From assembly GCF_042658845.1 (NCBI RefSeq), contig NZ_JBHSRI010000018.1, forward strand, positions 248,001 to 312,000: a stretch of DNA of 64,000 bases, given 5' to 3'. The notes under the pieces are model-generated. The model was not told where the DNA came from and made no database searches. It saw only the letters and a list, made by a program, of their open reading frames with translations. The translations under genes and the position numbers were made by a program. The DNA is from Paenisporosarcina macmurdoensis (lineage in GTDB: Bacteria; Bacillota; Bacilli; Bacillales_A; Planococcaceae). Below, in pieces: positions 34,397 through 43,985 of the stretch. Numbering within the stretch: the first letter of the stretch is position 1; each line of letters begins with the position of its first letter.

Positions 34397-34837
34397 TTGA
34401 ATCAAATCAAAAGTACTGAAAAAATGAACGAGGTGTCATTGTTGCGTCTTTATTTGCTGAGGGCGCTGTACCTACTTATCGTCGTGGGGCTCGCTATCGT
34501 GCAATGGCCGGAAGTCCTCCTTCAATTAATCCATCAGGAGAAGTCCTGGGATCTAATGGAAGGGGTGGTCGCCTGCATGTTGACCGCCTTTTCCGCGCTG
34601 TCAATCCTCGGCCTGCGGTATCCGCTTCAGATGCTACCTTTGCTTCTGTGGGAATTTGTTTGGAAGTCGATCTGGCTGATCGTCGTTGCACTCCCACTGT
34701 GGTCAGCCGGCCAAATGGACGAATCAACCTGGGCGACGGCCTCAGCCTGCTTGATAGTCCTGATTTTTCCTTTCGTCATTCCTTGGCGCTTTGTGTTTGC
34801 ACACTACGTGAAGAAGCACGGGGATAGGTGGCGCTGA
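34397..34837 (+). CDS. Hypothetical membrane protein with foreign base composition
   Basis: The 146-residue protein has about four hydrophobic helices, with a final VIPWRFVFAHYVKKHG. From about 34440 to 34930 the DNA is clearly GC-rich in an otherwise AT-rich window, while the first 40 bases of the gene are AT-rich. TTG 34397 has AGAGGA six bases upstream. The composition suggests recent transfer from a higher-GC relative. The function is unknown. Confidence 0.7.
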   Translation: MNQIKSTEKMNEVSLLRLYLLRALYLLIVVGLAIVQWPEVLLQLIHQEKSWDLMEGVVACMLTAFSALSILGLRYPLQMLPLLLWEFVWKSIWLIVVALPLWSAGQMDESTWATASACLIVLIFPFVIPWRFVFAHYVKKHGDRWR

Positions 34838-35261
34838 GGAAAGCTGTCCAGCGTAGCTCGCAGCTGCCACTGATCAGCCGAATGTGTAACGGTAAAGAAG
34901 CGCCTCCACCTCTCTCTGGTAGAATTGGTTTGTGTTTTAGTCAATTTTATTGAATTAGTGAAAAGCCGTACATCAATAAAGAATAGACATCCAATTGCAT
35001 AGGTAATTGGGTGTCTATTCAGGGTTATAATTCAAGAAAAGTGATTCAAAACTGAACGGCTTATATAACTTATAGGGAATCTTCTTTTCGATTGCTCCAT
35101 TTTAGCAATCAATGGAGCTAGTAATAGAACTGATGCACATTTTTAATTTAGAAATAAAAAATATAACGCTTCTAATTTACTTCAGTTATTTGAAAACGTG
35201 ACGAGATCGGAGAAAACTTGTACAATGAGTGAATAGTGATTCATTTTAAGGAGAATGCCAA
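34838..35261. other. Intergenic stretch with a 16-bp inverted repeat
   Basis: The first 70 bases still share the GC-rich composition of the upstream gene. A near-perfect 16-bp inverted repeat with an eight-base spacer lies at 34981-34996 and 35005-35020 (one G-U-type mismatch), without a T-run. No gene is supported here. Confidence 0.55.
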
Positions 35262-36206
35262 TTGATACACAAACTAATTTTACCTACACCATTTGCAGTA
35301 GGAGACGTTAATGCCTATTTATTAAAAGGAGATTCTCTATCATTAATTGATGCAGGTCCTAAAACACCTGAAGCATATGAAGCATTAGAGCGCGGAATAA
35401 AAGAAGCGGGATATTCCTTTAGTGACATTGAACAAGTGTTTTTAACTCATCATCATCCTGACCATGCGGGCTGGATTGATGCATTCCCACAAGCCAAAGT
35501 GTATGGCCATGTTTATAATGACCTCTGGTTAACTCGTAATCCAGCATTTTTTGCCTATCATGATGAATTTTATTTGGAACGTTTAATAGAAGAAGGTGTA
35601 CCTGAAAAATATCACTCGTGGGTAGAGAAAATGAAACGTCCTGTGTCTTTTCTCGGCAACCGTCCGCTTGATGTAACACTTGAAGAAGGCGATTTACTTC
35701 CAGGTCACCCAGGTTGGAGTGTCATTGAAACACTCGGACATGCGCAAAGCCATGTTTCTTTTTGGCATGCTGAAAACAGAGAGATGATTGGAGGAGATCA
35801 TATATTAGAGAAGATCTCGTCTAATCCATTAATTGAACCCCCATTAGATCCGAGTGCTGGTCGCCCTCAGGCAATGCTCCAATACAACGAATCGTTAAAA
35901 AAAGTGTTAACCATGCCAGTAGAGAAAATCTATAGTGGGCATGGAAATGAAGTCTACAATGTACATGAACTGATTGTGCATCGTTTAGAAAGACAACATG
36001 ATCGAGCGATGAAAGTACATGCGATGATAGGACAACAACCACTGACCATTTTTGAGATTACACAGAAACTATTCCCGAGTGTCTATGAAAAAGAACTTGG
36101 ATTGACCCTTTCAGAAACAATCGGCCAAGTCGATTATCTCCTTGCAGAAGGACTAGCCATTGAGTCGCGCGATCAAAACGGAGTGTTTTCATATGCACAA
36201 GCATAA
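35262..36206 (+). CDS. yqjP: MBL-fold metallo-hydrolase (YqjP)
   Basis: The metallo-beta-lactamase motif is LTHHHPDHAGW (about residues 61-71), with later ligands in TLGHAQSH, IGGDHILE and YSGHGNEV. The 314-residue chain has a C-terminal winged-helix-like extension of the kind seen in lactamase-B-like hydrolases. The substrate is unknown. TTG 35262 has AAGGAG eight bases upstream. It overlaps yqjQ by 14 bases, as expected for the B. subtilis yqjP-yqjQ pair. Confidence 0.87.
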   Translation: MIHKLILPTPFAVGDVNAYLLKGDSLSLIDAGPKTPEAYEALERGIKEAGYSFSDIEQVFLTHHHPDHAGWIDAFPQAKVYGHVYNDLWLTRNPAFFAYHDEFYLERLIEEGVPEKYHSWVEKMKRPVSFLGNRPLDVTLEEGDLLPGHPGWSVIETLGHAQSHVSFWHAENREMIGGDHILEKISSNPLIEPPLDPSAGRPQAMLQYNESLKKVLTMPVEKIYSGHGNEVYNVHELIVHRLERQHDRAMKVHAMIGQQPLTIFEITQKLFPSVYEKELGLTLSETIGQVDYLLAEGLAIESRDQNGVFSYAQA

Positions 36207-36945
36207 AACGGTTCTCGTTACGGGAGCTACTAGCGGAGTAGGAATGCAAGTTGCTAAAGACCTTCATGCAAAAGGATACAGTGTTTATGCAACTGGCCGT
36301 TCAAAAGATGCTCTTCAAGAACTTGAGACGCAAGGCATTCATGTCATCGAAGCGGACTTACTAGTAGAGGACTCACTGGACGACGTTATCAACCAATGTC
36401 CTGCTCTCGATATCGTTGTGTTTTCTGCGGGAGTTGGTACATTTGCATTAGCACACGATACAACGGATGAACAAATTGAACAGATGATGCGGGTCAACGT
36501 AACGGCACCTATGAAGTTAACACGTAGGATTTTACCTAGTATGATAGAACGTAAATCAGGACATATCATTTACATCGCTTCTCAGGCAGGGAAAATTGCA
36601 ACGCCCAAGGCTTCTGTTTATGCAGCTACTAAACACGCCCTTCTTGGCTATGCGAATGCCACTCGAATGGAAGTACAGGGGCATGGTATTCATGTAACAA
36701 CGATTAATCCAGGACCCATCGATACGCCATTTTTAGATTTGGCGGATTCTACGGGAACCTATAAAACATCATTAAAGAAGTTTTTATTGTCCGTAGAGGA
36801 AGTTTCAAATGCGGTTGTTCGTGTTATTAATCGTCCAGTTCGTGAAGTAGATTTGCCATGGTATATGGGCATTTCAAGTAAAGTGTACGGCATGGCACCA
36901 GGTATTATAGAACGCGTAGGTCGAGATTTTTTCATGAAAAAATAA
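36193..36945 (+). CDS. yqjQ: Short-chain dehydrogenase/reductase (YqjQ)
   Basis: The NAD(P)-binding motif is TVLVTGATSGVGMQVAKDL (TGxxxGxG), with the N-terminal VVFSAGVGTF and the catalytic YAATKHALLG (YxxxK). The 250-residue length is normal for SDRs. The substrate is unknown. ATG 36193 lies inside the end of yqjP, so they are co-transcribed. Confidence 0.88.
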   Translation: MHKHKTVLVTGATSGVGMQVAKDLHAKGYSVYATGRSKDALQELETQGIHVIEADLLVEDSLDDVINQCPALDIVVFSAGVGTFALAHDTTDEQIEQMMRVNVTAPMKLTRRILPSMIERKSGHIIYIASQAGKIATPKASVYAATKHALLGYANATRMEVQGHGIHVTTINPGPIDTPFLDLADSTGTYKTSLKKFLLSVEEVSNAVVRVINRPVREVDLPWYMGISSKVYGMAPGIIERVGRDFFMKK

Positions 36946-36952
36946 ACGTTCA

Positions 36953-36984
36953 AGAGAGCTGCCAAGTGGCAGCTCTCTTTTTTT
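36953..36984 (+). terminator. Terminator after yqjQ
   Basis: An 11-bp perfect stem AGAGAGCTGCC / GGCAGCTCTCT with a four-base loop is followed by seven Ts. Confidence 0.94.
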
Positions 36985-37002
36985 GAATAGTTAAACTTTT
37001 TA

Positions 37003-37020
37003 AATGTATGAAAATACACT
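37003..37020 (+). promoter_or_regulatory. ARG box 1 upstream of argG
   Basis: AATGTATGAAAATACACT matches most of the ArgR/AhrC operator pattern (TNTGNATWWWWATNCANA). It abuts the -35 region. Confidence 0.6.
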
Positions 37021-37048
37021 TGATTACATTTTTATCCCATGGTATCAT
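37020..37048 (+). promoter_or_regulatory. argGH promoter
   Basis: TTGATT (37020-37025) and TATCAT (37043-37048) are separated by 17 bases, a good sigma-A spacing. The promoter lies between two ARG boxes. Confidence 0.75.
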
Positions 37049-37049
37049 T

Positions 37050-37067
37050 CGTGTATATTAATTCATA
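37050..37067 (+). promoter_or_regulatory. ARG box 2 downstream of the argG -10
   Basis: CGTGTATATTAATTCATA fits the ArgR/AhrC operator pattern at nearly every defined position. It covers the expected transcription start, so arginine-bound ArgR would block the promoter. Confidence 0.75.
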
Positions 37068-37103
37068 AAAGTTGAATAAACATACACTCAGGAGGAATGA
37101 AAA

Positions 37104-38312
37104 ATGAATAAAAAAGTAGTTCTCGCATATTCAGGTGGTCTTGATACATCAGTTGCAATTCCGTGGTTAAAGGAACAAGGATATGATGTTATCGCAGTTT
37201 GTCTAGATGTTGGTGAAGGTAAAGATTTAGATTTCATTAAAAAGAAAGCTATCCAAGTTGGTGCTGTTGAAAGTTATATGATTGATGCAAGAGATGAATT
37301 TGCAAATGAATATGCATTACTTTCACTTCAAGCTCATACTTGGTATGAAAATAAATATCCATTGGTTTCGGCATTATCACGACCGCTAATTTCAAAAAAA
37401 TTAGTTGAGATTGCACATCAAACGGGTTCACATGCTGTGGCACATGGTTGTACAGGAAAAGGGAATGACCAAGTCCGTTTTGAAGTTTCGATTAATGCAT
37501 TGGATCCATCATTAGAAGTAATTGCGCCTGTACGTGCATGGGGTTGGTCGCGTGAAGAAGAAATTGATTACGCGAAGAAAAATAACATTCCAATTCCAGT
37601 GAATTTAGATAGTCCTTTTTCAATCGATCAAAACTTATGGGGCCGTGCAAATGAATGCGGCATTCTAGAAGATCCTTGGGCTACACCTCCAGAAGATGCG
37701 TACGATATTACGGTAGCTTTAGAAAATACGCCAGATACTGCAGATATTATTGAAATCACATTTAACCATGGTGTGCCTACTGAATTAAATGGTGTGGCAC
37801 ATTCGTTAACTGACCTAATTTTAGAAGTGAACAAGATAGCTGGGAAACATGGTGTTGGTCGTATTGATCACGTGGAGAACCGTTTAGTTGGTATTAAATC
37901 GCGTGAAGTGTATGAAGTTCCAGGAGCCCACACTCTATTACTTGCACATAAAGAGCTTGAAGACATCACGCTAGTAAAAGAATTAGCTCATTTCAAACCA
38001 GTGATTGAGAAAAAGTTAACGGAACTAATCTATGAAGGTTTATGGTTCTCTCCATTAAAAGTAGCGCTAGAAGCATTCATCAAAGAAACTCAAGTGTATG
38101 TAAATGGTGTGGTGCGTGTCAAATTATTTAAAGGCCATGCAATCGTTGAAGGGCGTAAATCTCCGAATTCACTATATGATGAAAAACTAGCAACGTATTC
38201 TACGAATGACGAGTTCAACCATGCATCTGCAGTCGGCTTTATTGAGTTATGGGGTCTACCAACAAAAGTACATGCTATGGTCAATAAAGGAGAAAAGAAG
38301 GTGTCTGTATGA
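37104..38312 (+). CDS. argG: Argininosuccinate synthase
   Basis: ArgG condenses citrulline and aspartate with ATP. It begins VVLAYSGGLDTSVAIPWL, the N-type ATP pyrophosphatase loop, and has HGCTGKGNDQVRFE and the later segment IDHVENRLVGIKSREVYE. The 402-residue length is normal. AGGAGG precedes ATG 37104. The stop overlaps the argH start (ATGA). Two ARG boxes and a promoter lie upstream. Confidence 0.97.
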   Translation: MNKKVVLAYSGGLDTSVAIPWLKEQGYDVIAVCLDVGEGKDLDFIKKKAIQVGAVESYMIDARDEFANEYALLSLQAHTWYENKYPLVSALSRPLISKKLVEIAHQTGSHAVAHGCTGKGNDQVRFEVSINALDPSLEVIAPVRAWGWSREEEIDYAKKNNIPIPVNLDSPFSIDQNLWGRANECGILEDPWATPPEDAYDITVALENTPDTADIIEITFNHGVPTELNGVAHSLTDLILEVNKIAGKHGVGRIDHVENRLVGIKSREVYEVPGAHTLLLAHKELEDITLVKELAHFKPVIEKKLTELIYEGLWFSPLKVALEAFIKETQVYVNGVVRVKLFKGHAIVEGRKSPNSLYDEKLATYSTNDEFNHASAVGFIELWGLPTKVHAMVNKGEKKVSV

Positions 38313-39679
38313 CGAAACTATGGGGAGGTCGTTTTCAAAAGTCTGCTGAACAGTGGGTCGATGAATTTGGGGCATCCATTGGTTTTGATCAACAGTTAGT
38401 AATGGAAGACTTAGCGGGAAGTATCGCACACGTAAAGATGCTCGGAGATTGCAATATTTTACCGGCAGATGATGTGATTGCTATATTGACTGGTCTTGAG
38501 CAGTTGAAAGAAAAAGCTGCAAAAGATGAATTGGTTTTTGAAGTTGCAAACGAAGACATTCATTTAAACTTAGAAAAACTCCTCATTGATTTGATTGGTC
38601 CTGTTGGAGGGAAACTTCATACAGGGCGCAGTCGTAATGATCAAGTGGCGACAGATGTGCATCTCTTTTTGAAAAATCGTGTACATGAAATTGTAGACAG
38701 CATAAAAGCATTTCAAAAAGCCATTGTTACTCAAGCTGAACAACATGTCGAAACCATTGCACCTGGCTATACACATTTACAACGTGCGCAACCCATTTCA
38801 TTTGCCCATCATTTAATGGCATACTTTTGGATGCTTGAGCGAGATCAGGAGCGTTTGTCTGAATCGCTCAAACGTATTGACATCTCACCATTAGGTGCCG
38901 GTGCACTTGCAGGTACGACATTCCCAATTGACCGCCAAAAAGCAGCCAATTATTTAGGGTTTGAGCATGTGTACCAAAATAGCATGGATGCCGTGAGTGA
39001 CCGTGATTTCATTGTAGAATTTTTAAGTAATGCATCACTTGTGATGATGCACTTATCTCGTTTTGCTGAAGAAATCATTCTGTGGTCGAGCCAAGAGTTT
39101 CAATTTATTGAACTCGACGATGCGTTCGCCACAGGCTCAAGCATCATGCCACAAAAGAAAAACCCTGATATGGCGGAATTGATTCGCGGTAAGACGGGTC
39201 GTGTGTACGGAAACTTATTTAGTTTGTTAACCACGCTAAAAGGTTTACCACTCGCGTATAACAAAGACATGCAAGAAGACAAAGAAGGCATGTTCGACAC
39301 GGTTCAAACTTTGAATGGATCACTACAAATTTTCGAAGGTATGGTCCGCACGATGACGATCCATACGAAACGATTACATGAAGCGGTACATCAAGACTTT
39401 TCAAATGCCACAGAACTCGCAGATTACTTAGCGACGAAAGGCATGCCATTCCGAGAGGCACATGAAGTGACCGGGAAGTTAGTTTTCCTTTGCATTCAAC
39501 GCAAGATCTTCTTGTTAGACCTAACACTTGAAGACTTACAAGAAGCAAGTCACTTAATTGAAGACGATATTTTTGACGTGTTGTCACCAGTGTCCGCGGT
39601 CAAGCGACGCAATTCACTAGGTGGAACAGGGTTTGATCAAGTACGATTACAAATTGAGAAAGCTAAGTCACTAATATAG
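38309..39679 (+). CDS. argH: Argininosuccinate lyase
   Basis: ArgH splits argininosuccinate to arginine and fumarate. It starts TKLWGGRFQKSAEQW and has NEDIHLNLE, HTGRSRNDQVATD and the fumarase/aspartase signature GSSIMPQKKNPDMAELIRG. Length 456 is standard. It is translationally coupled to argG and completes the operon. Confidence 0.97.
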   Translation: MTKLWGGRFQKSAEQWVDEFGASIGFDQQLVMEDLAGSIAHVKMLGDCNILPADDVIAILTGLEQLKEKAAKDELVFEVANEDIHLNLEKLLIDLIGPVGGKLHTGRSRNDQVATDVHLFLKNRVHEIVDSIKAFQKAIVTQAEQHVETIAPGYTHLQRAQPISFAHHLMAYFWMLERDQERLSESLKRIDISPLGAGALAGTTFPIDRQKAANYLGFEHVYQNSMDAVSDRDFIVEFLSNASLVMMHLSRFAEEIILWSSQEFQFIELDDAFATGSSIMPQKKNPDMAELIRGKTGRVYGNLFSLLTTLKGLPLAYNKDMQEDKEGMFDTVQTLNGSLQIFEGMVRTMTIHTKRLHEAVHQDFSNATELADYLATKGMPFREAHEVTGKLVFLCIQRKIFLLDLTLEDLQEASHLIEDDIFDVLSPVSAVKRRNSLGGTGFDQVRLQIEKAKSLI

Positions 39680-39684
39680 CAATA

Positions 39685-39722
39685 AAAAATCCCACTTGTC
39701 TTTTTAGACAGGTGGGATTTTT
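39685..39722. terminator. Bidirectional terminator after argH
   Basis: A 16-bp stem (39685-39700 with 39707-39722) carries A and T runs on opposite arms and lies between convergent genes. Confidence 0.92.
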
Positions 39723-39739
39723 CAATTATAGTAGGCAAG

Positions 39740-41002
39740 TTACTTTACTGGATAAAAACTATAGTCCAAAACATCTGGTATCCAAAGTTCTGCATTTCTT
39801 CCATTCGGATCAGCTATCCACAAATCCCCTTTTGCAGAGACAATGTCATTTTTTCTTAACCAGGTCAATTTATTTATTGAAGGTAAGAATATGGGATTGG
39901 AATCTCCTTGATCTTTTGGAGGTGTCGTTATTTTCATCTGTTTTTCTCCTGTTAGTGTCAAAAAATATAATGAAGGTTTTGGACGCTCTTTCGCATCATT
40001 TGACCATTCGCTTTCAGTAACCCTCGAAACAATGAGGGAGGTATCATCAACCCAAGTAAAATCCATTTCCGCATAGTTTTTAGGCGTAAGGTCAAACGTA
40101 TAATAAGCAGGTGGTTCCGTTACTTTTAAATTCTTATTTTTAAACCCAAATACAATGCGTCCTCCACCCGCTATATACCCCAGGAAATCATGGTTATAAG
40201 CCCACTTTGGCGTGAATCCAAGAGCAACCTCATCAATTACAGTAAACTCTTTGCCGTCTACAGAAATCACACATAGCATCTCGCTATCCATCGCCCAAGA
40301 AGCAGTAGGAGACACAATAAAGGATATCCATTTTTCATTAGGCGAGAAAGTGATTGAACTTGCGGTAATCGAAGGTATTTTAATTTCACCCGTTCCTACT
40401 TCTTTAGGAATTTCAAAGAACCTCTTTACATTTTCTGTTAAAATTTCGATGTTTTGATAACCCTTCTCTATTGATATGGTGTAAAGAATCGGATTGGTCC
40501 ATCCATCTGGGCGAAGAGAAGCACTAGAGGAAGCAATAAAACCTTTTCCATCCGGCTGCCATTCATAATCGCTTACACCTAGGGCGATATTATAAAAACT
40601 GTTTAGGTCAGATATATTTAAAACGGGACCACTCTGAAATGCGACAATATTTTCGTTTGGTGACCATTTTGGATTATATCCATCGTAGAAGATTTTAGTA
40701 TGCTTTTTTGTATTTATGTCATAAACCCATAATTCATTTTGCGTTTCCTTATTTTCATTGATGTTTTCTGTCACTTCTTTTTGATAAAGAAGCATCTTCC
40801 CGTCCAAAGACCACTGAGGAGAATTAGAATATGATGCTTTTTTATCTGTCAGCTTTTCAATTCGTTTATTTTCTTTAATCCATAAAAACCCATCCTTAAT
40901 AAAGGCTACTTTCACGCTTGGATTGTTCGGCTCTGCGTGTGCATGGATAATGGATGGAGAAATCAAACATAAGATAATAAGGATATGAAGTAATTTTGCC
41001 AT
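39740..41002 (-). CDS. Secreted TolB-like beta-propeller protein
   Basis: A signal peptide (residues 1 to about 23) is followed by repeats of the WD40/PD40 type seen in TolB: SPQWSLDGKMLLY, NPKWSPNENIVAF, YEWQPDGKGFIAS, ITFSPNEKWISF and TPKWAYNHDFLGY. The 420-residue protein is probably an exported propeller that binds a partner; its role is unknown. The ATG at 41002 (minus) follows a GAGGTG site. It ends at the argH terminator. Confidence 0.75.
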   Translation of the reverse strand: MAKLLHILIILCLISPSIIHAHAEPNNPSVKVAFIKDGFLWIKENKRIEKLTDKKASYSNSPQWSLDGKMLLYQKEVTENINENKETQNELWVYDINTKKHTKIFYDGYNPKWSPNENIVAFQSGPVLNISDLNSFYNIALGVSDYEWQPDGKGFIASSSASLRPDGWTNPILYTISIEKGYQNIEILTENVKRFFEIPKEVGTGEIKIPSITASSITFSPNEKWISFIVSPTASWAMDSEMLCVISVDGKEFTVIDEVALGFTPKWAYNHDFLGYIAGGGRIVFGFKNKNLKVTEPPAYYTFDLTPKNYAEMDFTWVDDTSLIVSRVTESEWSNDAKERPKPSLYFLTLTGEKQMKITTPPKDQGDSNPIFLPSINKLTWLRKNDIVSAKGDLWIADPNGRNAELWIPDVLDYSFYPVK

Positions 41003-41244
41003 ATTAACACCTCTGATTCATATGTTCTCCCGAAAATGATAAATTAGGCATGAATGATAGCTAGTTTTTTGTTGCTTTATATCATTTGAGAAGTTACACA
41101 TTTTTATATTATTCAAAGGCTTTAAAACAATCGAAGAAGGATTTATATGTGGAAAAGACGAATACCTTTATATTTAAGGGATGTTTGGAGTATGAGATGT
41201 AGAGCGCGTATTAAATGAGGATCTACCGGAAGGCAGGAGAAAAC

Positions 41245-41451
41245 ATGAGTAATATAAAAAGTGACCTTCCTACTAAATTAGCAAAGCCAGCACAACGAGC
41301 ACTTGAGGGAGCTGGGTATTTGCGACTTGAGCAATTCACTAAACTTAGTGAAGTTGAGGTCTTGAAATTGCACGGTATGGGACCAAAAGCTCTTGAGCAA
41401 ATTCGGCTTGCACTTAACGAGAGAGGATTATCTTTTGCCAATGGCTCTTAG
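41245..41451 (+). CDS. Small helix-hairpin-helix (RNA polymerase alpha CTD-like) protein
   Basis: The 68-residue protein has AKPAQRALEGAGYLRLEQF and LKLHGMGPKALEQIRLAL, resembling the C-terminal domain of RNA polymerase alpha, which contacts DNA. Such short free-standing relatives occur in Bacillales; function is not established. GGCAGGAG is five bases before ATG 41245. Confidence 0.7.
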   Translation: MSNIKSDLPTKLAKPAQRALEGAGYLRLEQFTKLSEVEVLKLHGMGPKALEQIRLALNERGLSFANGS

Positions 41452-41541
41452 AATTAGCCACATATTGAAATGTCTGAGAAGATTTGTTTAACAATCATGC
41501 AACTTAAAAAAGACTATATAGGATAAGGAGTGATTCCAATC

Positions 41542-41964
41542 ATGTATGAACCAAAAACGAAACAAACAGAAGCTAGTGTCATAGAGTTCATTGAAAACGT
41601 CGAAAATATTAAAAAGCGTGAAGATGCATATAAATTATTAGATATTTTTACTGAAACGACAGGTTTTCCTGGAAAGATGTGGGGACCAAGCATCATTGGA
41701 TTCGGTTCATATCACTATAAATACGAATCTGGCCACGAAGGTGATGCAGCACTTGTTGGTTTTTCGCCTCGCAAAGCAAAAATCAGTTTGTATTTTACAA
41801 CAGATGAAGCTATCCAAGGGGATTTATTAAAAGACCTTGGAAAACATACGTCTGGCAAATCTTGTGTTTATATTAATAAACTAGCGGATATTGATGTAGA
41901 TATCATGAAAGCTTTAATTAGCCAAACCGTCACTTTCATGCAAAACATATATCCGAGCCGTTAA
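41542..41964 (+). CDS. DUF1801 domain-containing protein
   Basis: The 140-residue chain contains ITGFGSYHYKYESG-like sequence (seen as GFGSYHYKYESGHEGD) and SLYFTTDEAI followed by GKSCVYINKLADID, characteristic of DUF1801. AAGGAG precedes ATG 41542. Function is unknown. Confidence 0.8.
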   Translation: MYEPKTKQTEASVIEFIENVENIKKREDAYKLLDIFTETTGFPGKMWGPSIIGFGSYHYKYESGHEGDAALVGFSPRKAKISLYFTTDEAIQGDLLKDLGKHTSGKSCVYINKLADIDVDIMKALISQTVTFMQNIYPSR

Positions 41965-42480
41965 AGAGCAGATCAATAAGCTCTTTATATCCTAAAGTAC
42001 ACTAAAAAAGTACTTAAAGATGCAAACTAAATTAATTATACGTTGGGCACGCCCCAAAAACTAACGAAAAATAGGCAATCGTGACGTCAATTCACCGACC
42101 TGTTGGGAATGAAAATATGTGTGGTGAGCAACTTGATGGACATCACTTTCGAAAAAATCGCAGGGATGTATAAATCGGTGGACTATCGAAACGTTTTTTT
42201 TGCGGGATTAATCAAAATTTGAATGTTCCTGTGTGGACACCTGCAGGGGCTTATTTAATCACATGGAATTTTCTCAAATGATTTGTTTTACCACTCCTAT
42301 AAATTTAATGTTCTTTCATGGAACATGAAAAGCGAAAACTTCAAAATCCCGTCAACTCAACAATGTATATTCAAGGAACATGAAATGGATTATGGAAAAA
42401 AAGAAGTGTTATTCAGTAAGGTTTAGGGTGTAGTTAAATTCCTTAATTTTCTATATAATGAAAAAATAGAGGGGGTATTA
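41965..42480. other. Intergenic stretch with possible gene debris
   Basis: A short open run at about 42215-42282 reads VPVWTPAGAYLITWNF before a stop; it looks like the tail of a lost protein. A preceding short run with DGHHFRKNRRDV occurs near 42140. No start or ribosome binding site is present, so no gene is called. Confidence 0.35.
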
Positions 42481-43299
42481 ATGATGAAACAAATTTGGAA
42501 TTCTGATGTGCTAGACCAATATGAATTGAATCCACTGACACCCGAAAAAGTCGAGTCAGCTCAAAGCGAACTTAAAGTAAAACTGCCTGATTCTTATTTA
42601 AAATTATTAAAAGAGCAAAATGGGGGTTCTCTTTATCTGAATGCATTTCCCATTTCTTTCGAAGACGAAGACCATTTAGCAGTCGATTATTTACTTGGAA
42701 TTGGAGAAAATAAAAGGGAAGGTATACAATAATCCGGTTATTTTATTAAGGAATGGGGATTACCAAAACGCATTGTCTTATTATGCGGAGATGGGCATAC
42801 ATGGATTGCGCTTGATTATCGAAAAGTTAATGAAAACCCTCCAATCATATATATAGACGTTGAACAGGAAATTGAAAAACAACTATCTTTGTCATTTGAT
42901 GAGTTTGTTTCTAAACTTTATCATATTGAGCAATTAAATAATTTCGTTGTTTTTGAAGGGGATAAAACTGAATTTACATATAAAGAAGGAGAAAAAGCTT
43001 TTAAAGGCAATAGCCCAGGGATAGTTGGTAATGCTCTCCACTATTTCAGCAAAATTGATTGTGATGTAAATTGGTATATACATCAAATTGGAAAACTTGC
43101 AAAAAAGAAAGATGAATTCATTGTGCAGGACGCCGAAATGGCATTAATGAAAATCATAATCAATAAATATGATACACCAGGGACGAATACTGAGGGTATT
43201 CAAGAAATTGTGGCATATTTAAAAAGTCATCAGGATGATACGGTTCGAAATTATGCAAATAAATTACAGCGCTTAATCGATCAGAAAATAAATCAATAG
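42481..43299 (+). pseudogene. SMI1/KNR4 family protein gene with an in-frame stop
   Basis: From ATG 42481 the frame reads LTPEKVESAQSELKVKLPDS and LLKEQNGGSLYLNAF, typical of the SMI1/KNR4 fold, then meets TAA at 42730. The same frame continues at once with SGYFIKEWGLPKRIVLLCGD, GHTWIALDYR and IYIDVE, the second half of the domain, and on to 43299. One base change would give a 272-residue protein. Bacillus relatives are often immunity proteins to polymorphic toxins; no toxin gene is seen nearby. AGGGGG precedes the start. Confidence 0.75.
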
Positions 43300-43386
43300 A
43301 TTTCGGAAAACTTCGATTCTTGATTTCGTCTGGATTTGGTTAAAACTTGTAATGACATGGATAGTTTAAATTAGGAGGGACCGTAT

Positions 43387-43725
43387 ATGGAGAATGATAA
43401 ATTTGAAGATATTGAGTCTAAAATAGCTTTAATAACCTACTGTATATCAGAACTACATGAGATAATTAATACCGAATATAAATCACGAGCATACGAACTT
43501 TTAATGAATGGTTTTAATTCAAGAGAAATTGAATTAATTGACCAATATTTTTCGGAATGCTTAAGAAACCAAGTAGCACCCTCTTTTAACGATTTTAGAG
43601 AAACAGTCATTCGAATAACAAACAATCAACCTTTTACTATTGGATCAGCGGAAAAATTACTTTTAGCTTATAAGCACGAAAACCTTTTTATAAATGTGGT
43701 AAATAAAATTCTAAAAAATAAATAG
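43387..43725 (+). CDS. Hypothetical protein
   Basis: The 112-residue protein is soluble and probably helical, with ALITYCISELHEIINTEY and FNDFRETVIRITNNQPFT. GGAGGG lies before ATG 43387. It follows the broken SMI1/KNR4 gene and might belong to the same accessory module. No family is recognised. Confidence 0.6.
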   Translation: MENDKFEDIESKIALITYCISELHEIINTEYKSRAYELLMNGFNSREIELIDQYFSECLRNQVAPSFNDFRETVIRITNNQPFTIGSAEKLLLAYKHENLFINVVNKILKNK

Positions 43726-43810
43726 AAAAATTTCATTTGGACTTAAATTCAAAAAGCAACACTTCGTTTCGAAATCGAACAAAATGGGGCTTTTTTCTTT
43801 CTATAGATGA

Positions 43811-43855
43811 ACTTTTCATCCTAGTGTTAGTCAACCTATGATGTATAAGTGATAC
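43811..43855. repeat. Dispersed repeat, copy A
   Basis: It contains GTGTTAGTCAACCTATGATG and a GATAC end. Copies B (44315-44362) and C (45455-45498) are alike, each sharing ACTTY…TGTTATGTCAACC. Confidence 0.5.
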
Positions 43856-43985
43856 TATCCAATTAAATAAGTAAATCGCTGCTTTGCTGACTAATAACCC
43901 TTTTTCTGCACATACCTGCACGTTGGTACGTATTGGTTTGAAGTGTTCTTTTTTAAGCATCATGGAACAATAAATCCTTCATGAA

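Noticed and set aside
34494..34827. Long alternative frames on both strands in the GC-rich islet
   Set aside because: High GC lowers stop-codon frequency; the + frame from TTG 34397 has a ribosome binding site and clear transmembrane helices.
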